Shown piece after piece: positions 57,141 to 64,000 of a DNA stretch of 64,000 nt. Numbering within the stretch: position 1 is the first letter of the stretch; every line of letters starts with the position of its first letter. A model generated the notes under the pieces. That model was not told where the DNA came from. It searched no databases and worked only from the letters and a program-made list of their open reading frames with translations. Source of the stretch: Sphingomonas tagetis (GTDB lineage: Bacteria > Pseudomonadota > Alphaproteobacteria > Sphingomonadales > Sphingomonadaceae); contig NZ_JAMLDX010000007.1 in NCBI RefSeq assembly GCF_024211275.1, positions 165,324-229,323 of the forward strand, written 5' to 3'. Position numbers and translations under genes: made by a program.

Positions 57141-57569
57141 CTATGTGAGCGCTAATCCGCACGAATGGCAATCCGGTGGGCGACGTTGCATCCGCGTTAT
57201 GCGCAACGATTGATGACAGCTTGCCACCCACAATGAGCCGTCGCATCGGTGATAAACCGCGGTCCACCAGTGCCGCCAAAGTCTACCGCACCGGCTCATC
57301 GATCTGCACGGGATAATCGGGTGCCGATCGACGTGAGCCTGCATATAGGCGAGCTCTAAAATCACCTCGAAACATTGAACGCTTCCTGGCCTGAATGCCC
57401 GTTCGCAATTGGTCAGCTCCGTCTTCAGCAGATCAGCAGCAGTTCGGAACCCTCCCTTGTCGCGCGCAGCGAAAATGGCTGGCGGAACCGGCAAGCTCGC
57501 CGGAGCGAGACTTATTTGGGCCGGTGCTAGCGAGGCAATAAGCAATAAAAACGTCATCATGACCACCAC
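57141..57569 (-). CDS. Hypothetical exported protein, possibly frameshifted
   Basis: A 142-residue frame with a signal-like N-terminus (MMTFLLLIASLAPAQISLAP) and a helical, repeat-like body up to about residue 75 (CFEVILELAYMQAHVDRH). The last 50 residues are Trp/Cys/Arg-rich and look out of frame. A +1 shift near 57355 would give a natural-looking end, PDYPVQIDEPVR, at a TAG near 57285. So either the gene is broken or the tail is real and unusual. No family recognised. Confidence 0.4.
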   Translation of the reverse strand: MVVMMTFLLLIASLAPAQISLAPASLPVPPAIFAARDKGGFRTAADLLKTELTNCERAFRPGSVQCFEVILELAYMQAHVDRHPIIPCRSMSRCGRLWRHWWTAVYHRCDGSLWVASCHQSLRITRMQRRPPDCHSCGLALT

Positions 57570-57659
57570 GAACTGGAATTACTTTCCATGCCCAAGTTCG
57601 ATCTGCGCCTGTCCAGCCATCGTCCAGCACGCCGGCTTCACAGCGCTACCGTAGGCGCA

Positions 57660-58775
57660 TCAACGGGTCAGCGCGATGCCGATCCGTGCATGCGTGTCGC
57701 GGCGGCGATAATCGTCGAGCGCCTCGCCATGTCCGGTGAACGCTTGGCCGAACAGATAGAAGCCGATGTCGCGATCGATCGCCGCGAACGGATAGGACAC
57801 GAACAGTTCGGCGGCGCCGCGACCGGTCTCCGGATTGCCGCGCGCGATGAGATTGAGCTTGAGGCTATCGGGCTTGATCAGGGTGAGGCCAAGCGACGCA
57901 TTGCCCCAATAGCGGTCGAGATCGGGCGCGCCCCCCTGTCTTCCGACATAGAACCACGCTTGCGGCGTTACTTCGGCGCGCCAGCTGCCGCCCAGATCGA
58001 ACGTCTTGGTGAAGCGTCCGAAGATGCGGTTGGAGTCGATCGAGGTCGCCGGTCCCTCGCCATTCGAATCATGACGCCAGCCCAGGCCGAGCGTTGCGGT
58101 TGGATCTATGGGAACGTCGGCGAACAGCTCGGGGGAGTAAGTGGTGTGAGCGATGGGGCCTGACGGCAGATCGAGCCGCCAGAACATCGTTTGCGTATAG
58201 GCGAACCTGAGATGGCTAATCGCGCTCTCGCCGCCGACCGGTTGAAAGGCAAGGCTGACCTGTAGCTTCGCGCCGGCATCCCGCAGGCCGAACGCGCTAT
58301 AGGTCGGCTCATGCGGCGAGAAACGCTCAAGGAACCTGCTCGAGCTGCCACGCGACGCAAGCGTCTCTGCCTCCGCTGCTGCGGTCGGCGGAGGAGGCGG
58401 GTCACCCATATAGGCCCTGCCGACGGTGGACGGGGCGCTGCGCTTGCCAGGCTTGGCCGGCGCCGCCGGACGCGCGGCATAGGCGACGGGAACGTATCGC
58501 ACCTTGGCGAAACCTCCGGGCCGAAGGGTAAACTCGGCCGTGGGCAGGCGTTCCAGGACGAGCCGTGTGCCGTCGTCGGCGGTGACTTCGATCTGGCGAG
58601 GACCCTGGGCCGGGACGGGTGTATCGCCTTCGTTGAACAGGATCACGCTGACTCCGCGCAGTGCCTCGCGCTCGTTCGTCGGCTGCGCAGGAATGGCCTG
58701 AACTTGCGCACCGACAGGGGTGGCGATCAAAAGAAATGGTAAGGCAACCCGCATCAAGTGCCTCAATGCCGACAC
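57660..58775 (-). CDS. pldA: Outer-membrane phospholipase A
   Basis: A 371-residue OMPLA-like beta-barrel hydrolase of outer-membrane phospholipids (A1/A2 and lysophospholipase). The catalytic pair is His235 and Ser237 in GLGWRHDSNGEGP, as His-x-Ser-Asn-Gly in E. coli PldA. A signal peptide is at 1-23 (VALPFLLIATPVGAQ). An N-terminal soluble domain of about 130 residues with a proline-rich linker (PPPPP) precedes the 12-strand barrel, so it is longer than the 289-residue E. coli enzyme. No neighbouring partner. Confidence 0.88.
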   Translation of the reverse strand: MSALRHLMRVALPFLLIATPVGAQVQAIPAQPTNEREALRGVSVILFNEGDTPVPAQGPRQIEVTADDGTRLVLERLPTAEFTLRPGGFAKVRYVPVAYAARPAAPAKPGKRSAPSTVGRAYMGDPPPPPTAAAEAETLASRGSSSRFLERFSPHEPTYSAFGLRDAGAKLQVSLAFQPVGGESAISHLRFAYTQTMFWRLDLPSGPIAHTTYSPELFADVPIDPTATLGLGWRHDSNGEGPATSIDSNRIFGRFTKTFDLGGSWRAEVTPQAWFYVGRQGGAPDLDRYWGNASLGLTLIKPDSLKLNLIARGNPETGRGAAELFVSYPFAAIDRDIGFYLFGQAFTGHGEALDDYRRRDTHARIGIALTR

Positions 58776-59220
58776 AATAAGGCAAATATGAGTCCGATAT
58801 GAGTCTAGGCGATCAGCGGAACACGCCGGCGATCGTATCGGCCTCGCCGGTTTGTCGGTGCAGCCATGCGGCCATTGATCATATTTTTGAAGCCCCTGAC
58901 ATCGACCTCAGCCTCAGAACCTTCGTGGTTCGAATGGCCGCGGAGCAGCACTGGACGAGCGAAGAAATGAGGTCACTGACGTGATGGGGTCGTCTAATCG
59001 CAGCCCCTGTTGCAAGCAGATTTTGAGCTGACCGTATGCCGGGTTGAGGGTCGTCTTCGCGGTCGGCAATAGGCCGCCGCACGGTGGGTCTTCGGCGGAC
59101 GGAACCTTCCTATGTGGACGGCGCACTCGGCAGAAGCCGGTGCATCCCATCAAGCGGAATGGTTCAGCCCACGTCCCGGCAGGGACGGATCCGCTCGCCG
59201 GCTGCCTGCCGGCGAAGTTG
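58776..59220. other. Non-coding stretch downstream of the IS110 transposase
   Basis: 445 bp between pldA and the transposase stop. A short open frame (58799-58984) has no recognised feature. The part from about 58985 is probably the 3' flank of the IS110 element; its exact end is not visible because IS110 elements lack terminal inverted repeats. Confidence 0.4.
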
Positions 59221-60246
59221 CTACGCTGGTGCGCCTGCGGTCTTGTCGAACAGCTCGCCCGATTTAAGCATGGCATGCATCACGACCGAGAGCTTCCGCG
59301 CCACCGCAACTGCGGCGCGCTTGAAGCCGATGCGCTCCCGAAGCTTGAGACCCCAGTCTCGCAACGTACTCTCAGCCGAGCTGCGGGTCAGGATGACGCA
59401 GGCCGCTTCGTACAGAAGGTTTCGCACCTGGTGATCGCCGCGCCTGGAGATGTGCCCGTTGTAGTCCACTTGACCTGATTGGTATCGTCGCGTGGTCAGG
59501 CCGAGCCAGGCGCCGACGGATCGCGACGTTCGGAAGTTGGCTGGATCTTCCACGGCCGTCGCAAAGGCGGTCGCGGTAACGACACCGACGCCTGGGATAG
59601 ACATAAGTAGCTGGCATGCCTCGCTCTGACGCGCCTCGCCGATCAGGCGTTGCGTAAGTTCGGCGGCGCGCGCACGCACGGCGCGCCAAGCTTCGAGCAG
59701 CGGCAAGATGATGCCGGCCAGGTCCGAACTCTCGTTAAGCTTTGCGCATACGTTTGCGTCGAACGTACTGCCCTTGCCTGCAGGCACGACGAGACCAAAC
59801 GTCTTCATCAGACCGCGGATCTGGTTAGATATCTCGGTTTTGATCCTGACCAGCTTGGTGCGAGCTGCCACGAGCGTGCGGGCCAGCATGCTGTCGAAGC
59901 CCTTCACCCGAACCTCGCGGTATAAGCCGACCTCGGCCAAATGTGCCAAGCCGTCTGCGTCGTTGGCGTCGGTCTTGTTGGCGGCCATGTCCAACGCCGC
60001 TTTGGCGTGGCGCGCATCGACGCAAATAGCTGGCAGTCCCTCAGCCTGCAGGGCGTGGTAAAACCAGACCGATAAGGGACCGGTTTCGAAGATAACTCGC
60101 TCTGGTTCTCGCGCATGCTTCCGGACGGTGCGGGCAATGGCCTCCGGATCCGACGCGCACTTGCCTCGCCAGACCCGCTTGCCGTCGCGCCGAACCGAGA
60201 TCGCAGTATCTTTCATCGACACGTCGAGGCCGATATATTCTCCCAT
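59221..60246 (-). CDS. IS110-family transposase (DEDD recombinase)
   Basis: A 341-residue DEDD-type transposase. Asp8 in EYIGLDVSMKDTAISV, Glu in VIFETGPLSVWF and the Asp pair in ANKTDANDADGLAHL form the RuvC-like active site; the C-terminal domain contains SIPGVGVVTATAFATAVEDP and HISRRGDHQVRNLLYEA, typical of the family. The frame is intact, so it could be active. GGAG lies upstream of the ATG inside a hairpin (60249-60326). IS110 recombinases use a structured RNA encoded in the element's non-coding end. Confidence 0.95.
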   Translation of the reverse strand: MGEYIGLDVSMKDTAISVRRDGKRVWRGKCASDPEAIARTVRKHAREPERVIFETGPLSVWFYHALQAEGLPAICVDARHAKAALDMAANKTDANDADGLAHLAEVGLYREVRVKGFDSMLARTLVAARTKLVRIKTEISNQIRGLMKTFGLVVPAGKGSTFDANVCAKLNESSDLAGIILPLLEAWRAVRARAAELTQRLIGEARQSEACQLLMSIPGVGVVTATAFATAVEDPANFRTSRSVGAWLGLTTRRYQSGQVDYNGHISRRGDHQVRNLLYEAACVILTRSSAESTLRDWGLKLRERIGFKRAAVAVARKLSVVMHAMLKSGELFDKTAGAPA

Positions 60247-60500
60247 GGCTGTTCTCCATCAGATGCTTGGGCCCGGCATCGCGTCGTGAGCCCGTACTTC
60301 CATCTTATCGGGGAACAGCCACCCCCTTCCATGTCTAGCTGACCAGGGCCGACTCGCTTCCCACGATTACCCCATGTGGACGACCCCTGCACCGGCATAG
60401 GTGTGCAATGATGTGGTCGTTGAGCCACGTCATTACAGATCGCTGATGCCGCCGCGAACATCGTGGCGGGCTTTCTTCGGCCTCGCTCATGCCTGTACGG
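60247..60500 (-). ncRNA. Candidate bridge-RNA / structured region upstream of the IS110 transposase
   Basis: IS110 elements encode a bridge RNA in the non-coding region next to the recombinase. Here the inverted pair GGCTGTTC and GAACAGCC (near 60246-60326) encloses the ribosome-binding site region on the minus strand, and further GC-rich stems follow. Loop pairing to donor and target was not derived, so this is a positional candidate only. Confidence 0.3.
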
Positions 60501-60717
60501 CATCGCTTGAACGTCGCTTGTCCACCGGGGCTGGAGTTCAAGAGAATGGAGCGCGCCCCGCTTCCTCACAAAACTGCCCCCGCTCGTTGTGCCGCGATAG
60601 GTCACACGTAGCGATCAGTGTCGGTACGGTAGGACACGCTCCCTGTTACGTCAGCCTGGCCTGCTGCCGGTTTGGTGGACACCAAGATAAGGTGTTTTCA
60701 CCGATCGGAGAGCATCA

Positions 60718-60840
60718 ATGCAACGAAGGAAGTTTGCCCGCGAGTTCAAGCTTGAGGCGGTAAGGATGGTCCGCGATCGCGGCGTGGCGGTTGCGCAGGC
60801 GGCACGTGATCTGGATGTGCACGAGAACGTGCTGACTTGA
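60718..60840 (+). pseudogene. IS3-family orfA fragment
   Basis: Forty residues starting QRRKFAREFKLEAVRMVRDR, the usual helix-turn-helix N-terminus of IS3 OrfA, and ending at DLDVHENVLT where the IS30 sequence begins and a TGA occurs. The remaining part of orfA and the start of orfB are missing. Confidence 0.88.
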
Positions 60841-61355
60841 TCCTGGGTCTCGGCAGCTCGGCGATCGGCACGCTAGTTGAGCGCGCGACGCGCTTCACGA
60901 TGCTGCTGCACCTGCCGCGCATGGAAGGTCACGGCGCCGGGCCCAGCATCAAGAACGGACCGGCGCTGGCGGGACACGGCGCCGAGGCGGTGCGTGACGC
61001 GATCACGCGTACCATCACCACCTTGCCCGAAGAACTGCGACGCTCGCTTACTTGGGATCAAGGCACCGAGATGGCACAGCATGCCCGTCTCAAGATCGAT
61101 ACCGGCGTGCAGGTCTACTTCTGCGACCCGCAAAGCCCATGGCAGCGTGGCACCAACAAGAACACCAACGGGCTGCTAAGACAGTACTTCCCGAAAGGCA
61201 CAGACCTCTGCGCGCACGATTCCGATGCACTCGCCGCCGTGGCGGCCACGCTCAATGCCCGGCCCCGCAAGACGCTGGGTTGGAAAACGCCCGCTGAAGC
61301 GCTTGACCAATGCCTGGCGGAGATCAACAAACACCGTGTTGCGACGACCGGTTGA
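60837..61355 (+). pseudogene. IS30-family transposase C-terminal part
   Basis: About 172 residues from LILGLGSSAIGTLVERATRF to the natural end VATTG. The segments SLTWDQGTEMAQHARLKIDT and YFCDPQSPWQRGTNKNTNGL hold the DDE catalytic region of IS30 transposases. The N-terminal DNA-binding half is missing; the nominal TTG at 60837 is inside the IS3 orfA end. Confidence 0.88.
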
Positions 61356-61638
61356 GTCCGCCCAATATACCAGCGAGCAGTTCCAGCGGCTCATGGCCGA
61401 CAATGGCGTCACCTGCTCAATGAGCAGATCCGGCAACGTCTGGGATAACGCCGCGATGGAAAGCTTCTTCTCCTCGCTCAAAACCGAGCGGATCGGGAAG
61501 AAGGTCTACCGAACGAGAGCCCAGGCAAAGGCAGACGTGTTCGATTACATCGAATGCTTCTACAACCCGACCCGGCGGCACTCGACCCTGGGTTACCTCA
61601 GCCCCATCGACTTCGAGATGGAGGCTGGTGTAGCCTGA
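61351..61638 (+). pseudogene. IS3-family orfB C-terminal fragment
   Basis: About 95 residues in frame with the right IS3 end. The sequence AQYTSEQFQRLMADNGVTCS followed by GNVWDNAAMESFFSSLKTER and YNPTRRHSTLGYLSP is the end of an IS3 DDE domain (catalytic Glu in AAMESFF). The upstream DDE part has been replaced by IS30 sequence. Confidence 0.88.
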
Positions 61639-61678
61639 TTTAGCTTATCTCGGTGTCCGCCAAACCGGCAGCAGGCCA

Positions 61679-62127
61679 GGCGTCTAGTTCTTCGCTGCGC
61701 CGTCGATCCAGTGTTATTGGTGGTATTTCAGAGCGTCCCCCGAAGCGATCGCAGCGCATTAGGCCAGCGTCAAACGCCGTTGAACGCCTTTTTCGAGCTA
61801 ATCCGATCAATACCGGCAGCAATGGTGAAGCGTAGTCAGCAAACGAGCGCCGCAATCTTGAGCGAAGTCATCTGACGGCCAACGCGCAGCGCAACCATGG
61901 GCATTCATCGAACCGTTCACCAAGCCTTGTGCCGAAATGGCGATCCTGGAGATCGCCGGCATCGCTTTTTGCGTGGATCAACGCCGAGACCGTGACAGGC
62001 CCGGCGTCGCCTCCATACCGAGATCATGAGGCTACAGCGCCGGACATGCCCAACGTTAGCACACGTAGACAGGCTGAGACTCGATCCGCCGATTGAGGAA
62101 GGGCAGCTACAAGAGTACCGTGGACCA
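61679..62127. other. 449-bp stretch with no recognised gene
   Basis: Lies between the IS3 remnant and the coiled-coil gene. Several short open frames exist but none has recognisable protein character or a good ribosome-binding site. I see nothing else in it. Confidence 0.4.
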
Positions 62128-62130
62128 ATG

Positions 62131-62568
62131 ATGTCGGATCAGTACCGCCGCGAAATATCGCAGCTAATCGAAGATGCCGCATCCTTGCGCGCCGCCATCA
62201 TTGAAGAAGGGAGCGCTGCTGCCGAGGCTCGCGCCGAAGCCACCAAGCAGCTGGAAGAAGCGCAGAGCGCGACGAGTAAACTCACGCGTGAAACCGCTCT
62301 CCGGGCTGTAGCCAACGCCAACAGGAAAGCTGTGGCAGCGGACCGGAGAATCTGCGAGCTCCAACGCGCGCTTGGAGCCAACCTTAACCGCCAGCATTCA
62401 AAAAAACGCTATCTCCAGTTTGCTCTGCGTAACGAACAATCGCTTGTCGATCGTGCAGCCGGGCAGCATGACCAAAATAAGGCCTCCGACGCGAAATCTT
62501 GCGCCGATACGTCGCCTGACCTGTTGATCCGCGATGCAGCGAAAATACCCGGCAAGCATACCGAATGA
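62131..62568 (+). CDS. Coiled-coil hypothetical protein
   Basis: A 145-residue frame beginning MSDQYRREISQLIEDAASLR with a long helical, Ala/Glu/Lys-rich segment (about 20-90: EEGSAAAEARAEATKQLEEA) that should form a coiled coil. The C-terminal half is polar and unstructured. No family is recognised. Start uncertain: ATG at 62128 or 62131 are adjacent and the frame is open from 62026. Surrounded by transposon remnants, so it may be part of an acquired segment. Confidence 0.45.
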   Translation: MSDQYRREISQLIEDAASLRAAIIEEGSAAAEARAEATKQLEEAQSATSKLTRETALRAVANANRKAVAADRRICELQRALGANLNRQHSKKRYLQFALRNEQSLVDRAAGQHDQNKASDAKSCADTSPDLLIRDAAKIPGKHTE

Positions 62569-62718
62569 GACCGGTCGCGATGACGCGGCCTGACTAGGCA
62601 TCTGCCGGCCCAATACTTTGCCCTTCAATTAATCGGCCCGCTGCGATTTTCGACCGCGCCCCAATATCATGTAACGCCGACTAATCCACATTGTCGCTGC
62701 GCGCGTCTCCTGGCAATC

Positions 62719-62758
62719 TGAACCGCCCCGGGTCTGCCGGAGGCATCGAGTTGTGAGT
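62719..62758. other. Possible IS3-type terminal sequence
   Basis: TGAACCGCCCCGGGTCTGCC lies at 62719-62738, just beyond the transposase fragment, and resembles the outer end of several IS3-family elements. Recognition by memory only; the matching other end was not found within the window. Confidence 0.35.
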
Positions 62759-63033
62759 CACGCTGCCATATCGATGTTGTTTGCGGCAGCATGATATTGA
62801 TCTTCGGCTTCGGCAGGCGGGATGTTGCCGATGGGCTCCAGCAGTCGGCGATGGTTGAACCAGTCGATCCATTCCAGCGTGGCGTACTCGACTGCTTCGA
62901 AGCTGCGCCACGGTCCGCGCCGGTGGATCACCTCGGCTTTGTAAAGGCCGTTGATCGTCTCGGCCAAAGCATTGTCATAGCTGTCGCCCACGCTGCCAAC
63001 CGAGGGCGCGATCCCGGCTTCGGCGAGGCGATG
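62758..63033 (-). pseudogene. IS3-family transposase orfB, C-terminal fragment
   Basis: Minus-strand frame HRLAEAGIAPSVGSVGDSYD, then NALAETINGLYKAEVIHRRG and WIDWFNHRRLLEPIGNIPP, the end of an IS3/IS407-type transposase. The similarity breaks at about 63033, where a full gene would continue upstream, so most of the transposase is gone. Confidence 0.88.
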
Positions 63034-63200
63034 AAGTTATGTTGAACAATCTGGAATGCGCTCAGATCGGCGGTGGCACGGATCAAGTTGATCATGTCCT
63101 GACTGCGCCGTACCGAATCGTCAAAGAAGCCGCCCATGCCTAGACGTGACGTGCGCGCAATCTTCAGATAACTTCCATCAACTAGATATCCTTGATCAGG

Positions 63201-63518
63201 CTACTCAAGGTGACGTTTGGGTGGTATCGCAGCTTTACCGAGCGCCCGGTTGATGTCGATCGTGTGAGTGAACTTCAAGCCGGCAAGACCTGCCCTGACC
63301 CACCGAACCTGAGCAATAACTTCAGCGAGCGTTCCAATGCCGACGAGCAGTGTTTCATTGGGCCGAAACATGTCAGCGGTGTCGATGCAGGCTCCCTCAG
63401 CCGAAAGGTTTCGCATGCGATGCCGCGTGACTTGTTGCTCACCAAACCTCTCCGACGTGGCCGTGAGGAACACGTTGTAACGTTGTGCGCGAGCGGTGAC
63501 CGGGGATGCTGTCTCCAT
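63201..63518 (-). CDS. Small PilZ-domain protein
   Basis: A 105-residue single-domain protein. RHRMRNLSAEGACIDTADMF has the NxSxxG part of the c-di-GMP-binding PilZ motif; VRWVRAGLAGLKFTHTIDIN completes the barrel. The N-terminal arginines (ARAQRYN, R10 and R13) are spaced RxxR, not RxxxR, so c-di-GMP binding is uncertain. Surroundings are transposon remnants and no flagellar or cellulose gene is nearby. Confidence 0.75.
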   Translation of the reverse strand: METASPVTARAQRYNVFLTATSERFGEQQVTRHRMRNLSAEGACIDTADMFRPNETLLVGIGTLAEVIAQVRWVRAGLAGLKFTHTIDINRALGKAAIPPKRHLE

Positions 63519-64000
63519 GTCGATCAGAATATACCGACGCGGGTTAACAGCGGGTATGCTCCGACTGCGTTCGACTTCTGCAACCAGATCGCGGGCAGCT
63601 CACGATATTATAGATGCGCTCATCATCCCAGAGCATACGACACGGATAGAAGGTCCATCTGCAGGCGGGATGGATTGCTCAAATGCCGGACGACTCGGCG
63701 CCTTTTTGCGGACTTTTCGAGCCGATCCGTCCATCGTAGAGAGGTTCGAACACGCAATCTAGGGTCAGGATCTGTAATTTGCATCCGCTTGGCGGTTGTC
63801 CCTTGAGGGTCTCAAGGATCTGTCCGCACTCGCCGGCCTGAGGGTCGGTGGTGCTGTATCGGGTCTCACAAGGCCGTACGTTGCATTGACTCGAAGCGGG
63901 CTTGGCAGCCCATCTGATAACCTTCGCAGATCGTCCGTCCCTGCGTTCCCTCGCGGGACACCGCCATCGGGTCAGCTGGAACGCCTCACCGCTGGCGAAG
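63519..64000. other. End of window, no recognised gene
   Basis: 482 bp with no convincing coding region. A GGGTCAGGATCTGT at about 63762 resembles the tip of some IS elements and could be the left end of another insertion running off the window, but nothing confirms it. Confidence 0.3.

Larger units (their letters stand above)
60657..61678 (+). mobile_element. IS3-family element remnant with intact ends and IS30 sequence in its middle
   Basis: Left end 60657-60691 and right end 61644-61678 are inverted repeats of 35 bp with two mismatches (TGGCCTGCTGCCGGTTTGG at the outer tip). Between them are an orfA start, an IS30 C-terminal half, and an orfB end. No target-site duplication is obvious outside the ends. 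About 1.02 kb, shorter than a full IS3 element. Confidence 0.88.

Noticed and set aside
58799..58984. Short plus-strand ORF before the IS110 element
   Set aside because: 61 codons with no recognised motif, no clear ribosome site and a position in transposon flank sequence.

Overview
The window looks like chromosomal DNA of a sphingomonad (Alphaproteobacteria, Sphingomonas-like). The grounds are high GC, a large TonB-dependent receptor, an imuA-imuB-dnaE2 cassette behind a GTTC-N7-GTTC LexA box of the alphaproteobacterial type, a PEP-CTERM tail typical of sphingomonads, and dense gene packing with many ATGA/GTGA stop-start overlaps. No rRNA or tRNA gene and no CRISPR array was seen.

Layout. 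1-12 kb, minus strand: end of a VOC protein, an aminopeptidase P, a glutathione S-transferase, an exported hypothetical protein, gltD / DUF2059 / gltB (glutamate synthase with an exported-protein gene between its subunits), uppP, and an NDUFA9-like NAD(P)-binding protein. 12-17.7 kb: SOS mutagenesis cassette imuA-imuB-dnaE2, with a three-copy 36-bp tandem repeat at the imuB/dnaE2 junction and a perfect 34-bp inverted repeat after dnaE2. 17.7-25 kb: complete five-step histidine utilisation locus, hutI-H-G-U divergent from hutF-C around a palindromic operator. 25-28 kb: metallo-beta-lactamase/MFS pair and a ParE-like toxin-antitoxin pair. 28-34.6 kb: TonB receptor, gluconate-dehydrogenase-subunit-3-like protein and GMC oxidoreductase, divergent from a Tat-exported TIM-barrel isomerase; this resembles a periplasmic glycoside 3-dehydrogenase system. 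34.6-39.5 kb: GxSxG/RTX protein, SGNH hydrolase, membrane-anchored MBL-fold hydrolase, homogentisate dioxygenase. 39.5-46.8 kb: LysR regulator and a molybdenum NAD-dependent formate dehydrogenase operon fdsG-fdsB-fdhD-mobA-fdsA-fdsD. 46.8-48.3 kb: Tat-exported FAD oxidoreductase and a 37-residue ORF with its own terminator.

48.4-54.8 kb is the most interesting part: porin, TauE/SafE transporter, YncE-like beta-propeller and a PepSY-like/response regulator/histidine kinase operon. Four promoter regions (porin, transporter, propeller, PepSY-RR-HK) carry CTGTCA-like half-sites repeated every 11 bp, each followed 10-11 nt later by a -10-like hexamer. This is the architecture of an OmpR/PhoB-family regulon, most simply controlled by the response regulator encoded there.

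54.8-64 kb is an accessory region of lower GC. It holds a 5'-truncated PEP-CTERM gene, a rhomboid protease, outer-membrane phospholipase A, an IS110 element, a chimeric IS3/IS30 remnant with intact IS3-type ends, a second IS3 remnant, a coiled-coil hypothetical gene and a small PilZ protein.

Metabolic links: histidine breakdown by hutH-U-I-F-G yields glutamate and formate, and the fds operon could oxidise that formate to CO2 with NADH production.
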